Below are positions 4,594 through 6,466 of a DNA stretch of 6,466 nt, one piece after another (the first letter of the stretch is position 1; each line of letters begins with the position of its first letter). Below the pieces are notes generated by a model. It made no database searches. It was not told the DNA's origin and worked only from the letters and a program-made list of their open reading frames with translations. Made by a program: the position numbers and the translations under genes. Source of the DNA: Burkholderiales bacterium (GTDB lineage: Bacteria; Pseudomonadota; Gammaproteobacteria; Burkholderiales; Burkholderiaceae_C). Location: the NCBI GenBank assembly GCA_011390055.1, contig JAABTC010000106.1, positions 1 through 6,466 of the forward strand, given 5' to 3'.

Positions 4594-6466
4594 GTGCAAA
4601 CCACGTTCCCTCGCCTGTTGCTCGACCACGCCCACGCGCGTCCCGACGCGCCGGCGTTGCGCGAGAAGGAGTACGGCATCTGGCAGACGCTGACTTGGCG
4701 CCAGCTCGCCGGCCTCGTCAAGCAGATCGCCAACGGCCTGGCGGGAGCCGGCCTGCGGCGCGGCGAGCACATCGTGGTGATCGGCGAGAACCGGCCGCGG
4801 CTGTACGCGTCGATGCTCGCGGCCCAGTCGCTCGGTGCCGTGCCGGTGCCGCTGTACCAGGACGCCGCGTCGAGCGAGTTCGTGTTTCCGATCGTCAATG
4901 CGGAGGTGGCCTTCGCGATCGTCGAAGACCAGGAGCAGGTCGACAAGCTGCTCGAGATCCGCGCACAGTGCCCGGGTCTGCGCAGCATCTGGTTCGACGA
5001 CCCGCGAGGGCTGCGCAACTACAACGAACCGGGCCTGGCGCCGCTGGATGCGCTGCTGGAGGCGGCCGCGGCCGACGTGTTCGATGCCGAGGTGGCCAAG
5101 TCCGACCCGAACGACGTGGCGGCGATGTTCTTCACCAGCGGCACCACCGGCAACCCGAAGGGCGTCGTGCACAGCCACTTCACGCTGCTCGACCGGGCCC
5201 AGGCGGGTGCGCGCTTCGACAAGCTGACCTCGGCCGAAGAGGTGCTGGCCTACCTGCCGCCGGCCTGGATCGGCCAGAACATCTTTTCGTATGCGCAGTG
5301 GCTGGCCTGCGGCTACGTGGTCAATTGCCCCGAGAGCGCCGCCACCGCGTCGATCGACTTGAAGGAGGTCGGCCCGACCTACTACTTTGCGCCGCCGCGC
5401 ATCTTCGAAGCGCTGCTGACCAGCGTGACGATCCGCATGGAAGACGCCAGCGCGATCAAGCGGGCGCTGTACAAGCACTTCATGGACGTGGCCCAGCGCG
5501 TGGGGCCCAAGGTGCTCGACGGCCACACGGTGGGTCTCGTCGACCGCCTGCAGTACTCACTGGGCAACCTGCTGGTCTACGGCCCGCTGCGCAACACGCT
5601 CGGCTTCTCGCGCGTGCGCGTCGCCTACACCGCCGGCGAAGCGATCGGGCCCGACCTGTTCACCTTCTACCGCTCGATCGGCATCAACCTGAAGCAGCTC
5701 TACGGCAGCACCGAGACCGCCGTCTTCGTCTGCCTGCAGCCCGATCACGAGGTCAAGGCCGACACGGTCGGGGTGCCGATCGAAGGCGTGGAGATCAAGG
5801 TCGACGACAACGGCGAACTGCTGGTGCGCAGCAACGGCCTGTTGAAGGGCTACTACAAGAACGAAGCCGCCACGCGCGAGGTGCTGACCGCCGACGGCTG
5901 GTACCGCACCGGCGACGCGGGCTACCTCGATGCAAGCGGCCACCTGAAGATCATCGACCGCGCCAAGGATGTGGGCCGCTTGCGCAGCGGCGACATGTTC
6001 GCGCCCAAGTACATCGAGAACAAGCTGAAGTTCTTCCCGTACATCAAAGAAGCAGTGGCCTTCGGCGACCAGCGCGACACGGTCTGCGCCTTCGTCAACA
6101 TCGATTTCGAGGCAGTGGGCAACTGGGCCGAGCGGCGCAACCTGCCGTATGCCGGCTACACCGACCTGGCCGGCAAGCCCGAAGTGCATGCCCTGATCGC
6201 CGACTGCGTGAACAAGGTCAATGCCGACCTGGCAGCCGACGAGAAGCTGGCCGGCGGCCAGATCAGCCGCTTCCTGGTGCTGCACAAGGAGCTCGATGCC
6301 GACGACGGCGAGCTGACACGAACGCGCAAGGTGCGGCGCGGCGCCATCGGCGAGAAGTACCAGGTGCTGGTCGATGCGCTGTACGGCGGCAAGCGCGAGC
6401 AGTTCATCGAAACCGCGATGAAGTTTGAGGACGGCCGCAGCGGCAGCGTCTCGGCGACCTTGCAGA
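4594..6466 (+). CDS. AMP-forming acyl-CoA synthetase (long-chain type), 3' end outside window
   Basis: The frame is open to the window edge, with 624 residues visible. Members of the family (ANL superfamily) activate a carboxylic acid to acyl-AMP and then acyl-CoA. Visible motifs are the ATP-binding loop TSGTTGNPKG (181-190), YGSTET (370-375), YRTGD ending at GD 440-441, IDR with D455-R456 in the hinge region, and the C-terminal lysine K579 in TRTRKVRR, the likely adenylation lysine. The hinge stretch reads KDVGRLRSGDMFAPKYIEN instead of the common SGGENI/SP form; I take this as a subfamily trait. Length and motifs fit long-chain fatty acyl-CoA ligases found at the head of branched-chain-amino-acid-type ABC transporter operons in Burkholderiales. 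That context is known to me generally and lies beyond this window. The substrate (fatty, aromatic or other acid) cannot be fixed. The gene has a GTG start with a good Shine-Dalgarno sequence. Confidence 0.93.
   Translation, partial: MQTTFPRLLLDHAHARPDAPALREKEYGIWQTLTWRQLAGLVKQIANGLAGAGLRRGEHIVVIGENRPRLYASMLAAQSLGAVPVPLYQDAASSEFVFPIVNAEVAFAIVEDQEQVDKLLEIRAQCPGLRSIWFDDPRGLRNYNEPGLAPLDALLEAAAADVFDAEVAKSDPNDVAAMFFTSGTTGNPKGVVHSHFTLLDRAQAGARFDKLTSAEEVLAYLPPAWIGQNIFSYAQWLACGYVVNCPESAATASIDLKEVGPTYYFAPPRIFEALLTSVTIRMEDASAIKRALYKHFMDVAQRVGPKVLDGHTVGLVDRLQYSLGNLLVYGPLRNTLGFSRVRVAYTAGEAIGPDLFTFYRSIGINLKQLYGSTETAVFVCLQPDHEVKADTVGVPIEGVEIKVDDNGELLVRSNGLLKGYYKNEAATREVLTADGWYRTGDAGYLDASGHLKIIDRAKDVGRLRSGDMFAPKYIENKLKFFPYIKEAVAFGDQRDTVCAFVNIDFEAVGNWAERRNLPYAGYTDLAGKPEVHALIADCVNKVNADLAADEKLAGGQISRFLVLHKELDADDGELTRTRKVRRGAIGEKYQVLVDALYGGKREQFIETAMKFEDGRSGSVSATLQ

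Noticed and set aside
4569..6428. Long + strand open frame (619 codons) starting ATG 4569
   Set aside because: It is a shadow of the acyl-CoA synthetase in another frame. The product is Arg/Pro/Gly-rich with no domain, while the overlapping frame from 4594 has every adenylate-forming motif.

Overview
The window is GC-rich (third codon positions are dominated by G/C) and tightly packed. The gene types and protein sequences suggest a betaproteobacterium of the Burkholderiales (Comamonadaceae, or the Rubrivivax/Leptothrix/Methylibium group). That placement rests on recognising protein families and not on a database search.

Layout: (a) 1-216 is a non-coding leader with a good sigma-54 (-24/-12) promoter match and an upstream dyad. 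(b) 217-1203 (+) encodes a stand-alone Lon-like AAA+ ATPase, followed 23 bp later by (c) 1227-2126 (+), a cytosolic 5'-nucleotidase of the cN-I family. (d) On the minus strand, ocd (3927-2785, ornithine cyclodeaminase) runs into a Crp/Fnr-family regulator (2852-2127) with a 68-bp overlap. The regulator's stop codon abuts the nucleotidase stop codon in the palindrome TGATCA. (e) Divergent from ocd, across a 97-bp gap, is an Lrp/AsnC-family regulator (4025-4465, +). (f) A 128-bp gap with a Crp-geometry dyad leads to (g) an AMP-forming acyl-CoA synthetase (4594 to beyond 6466, +) that runs off the window.

How the genes fit together: the Lrp-type protein is the obvious candidate to control the divergent ocd, which converts L-ornithine to L-proline plus ammonia. 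The Crp/Fnr-type protein follows ocd and may act on the dyad in front of the acyl-CoA synthetase gene. That gene often begins branched-chain-amino-acid-type ABC transporter operons in this bacterial group. The AAA+ ATPase and the nucleotidase look like a separate two-gene unit, perhaps under sigma-54.

I see no CRISPR array, tRNA, rRNA, insertion sequence or phage gene, and no clear undescribed system. The most interesting points are regulatory: the sigma-54 promoter, the Crp-type dyad matched with an altered recognition helix, the ocd C-terminal extension overlapping the regulator gene, and probable leaderless starts.
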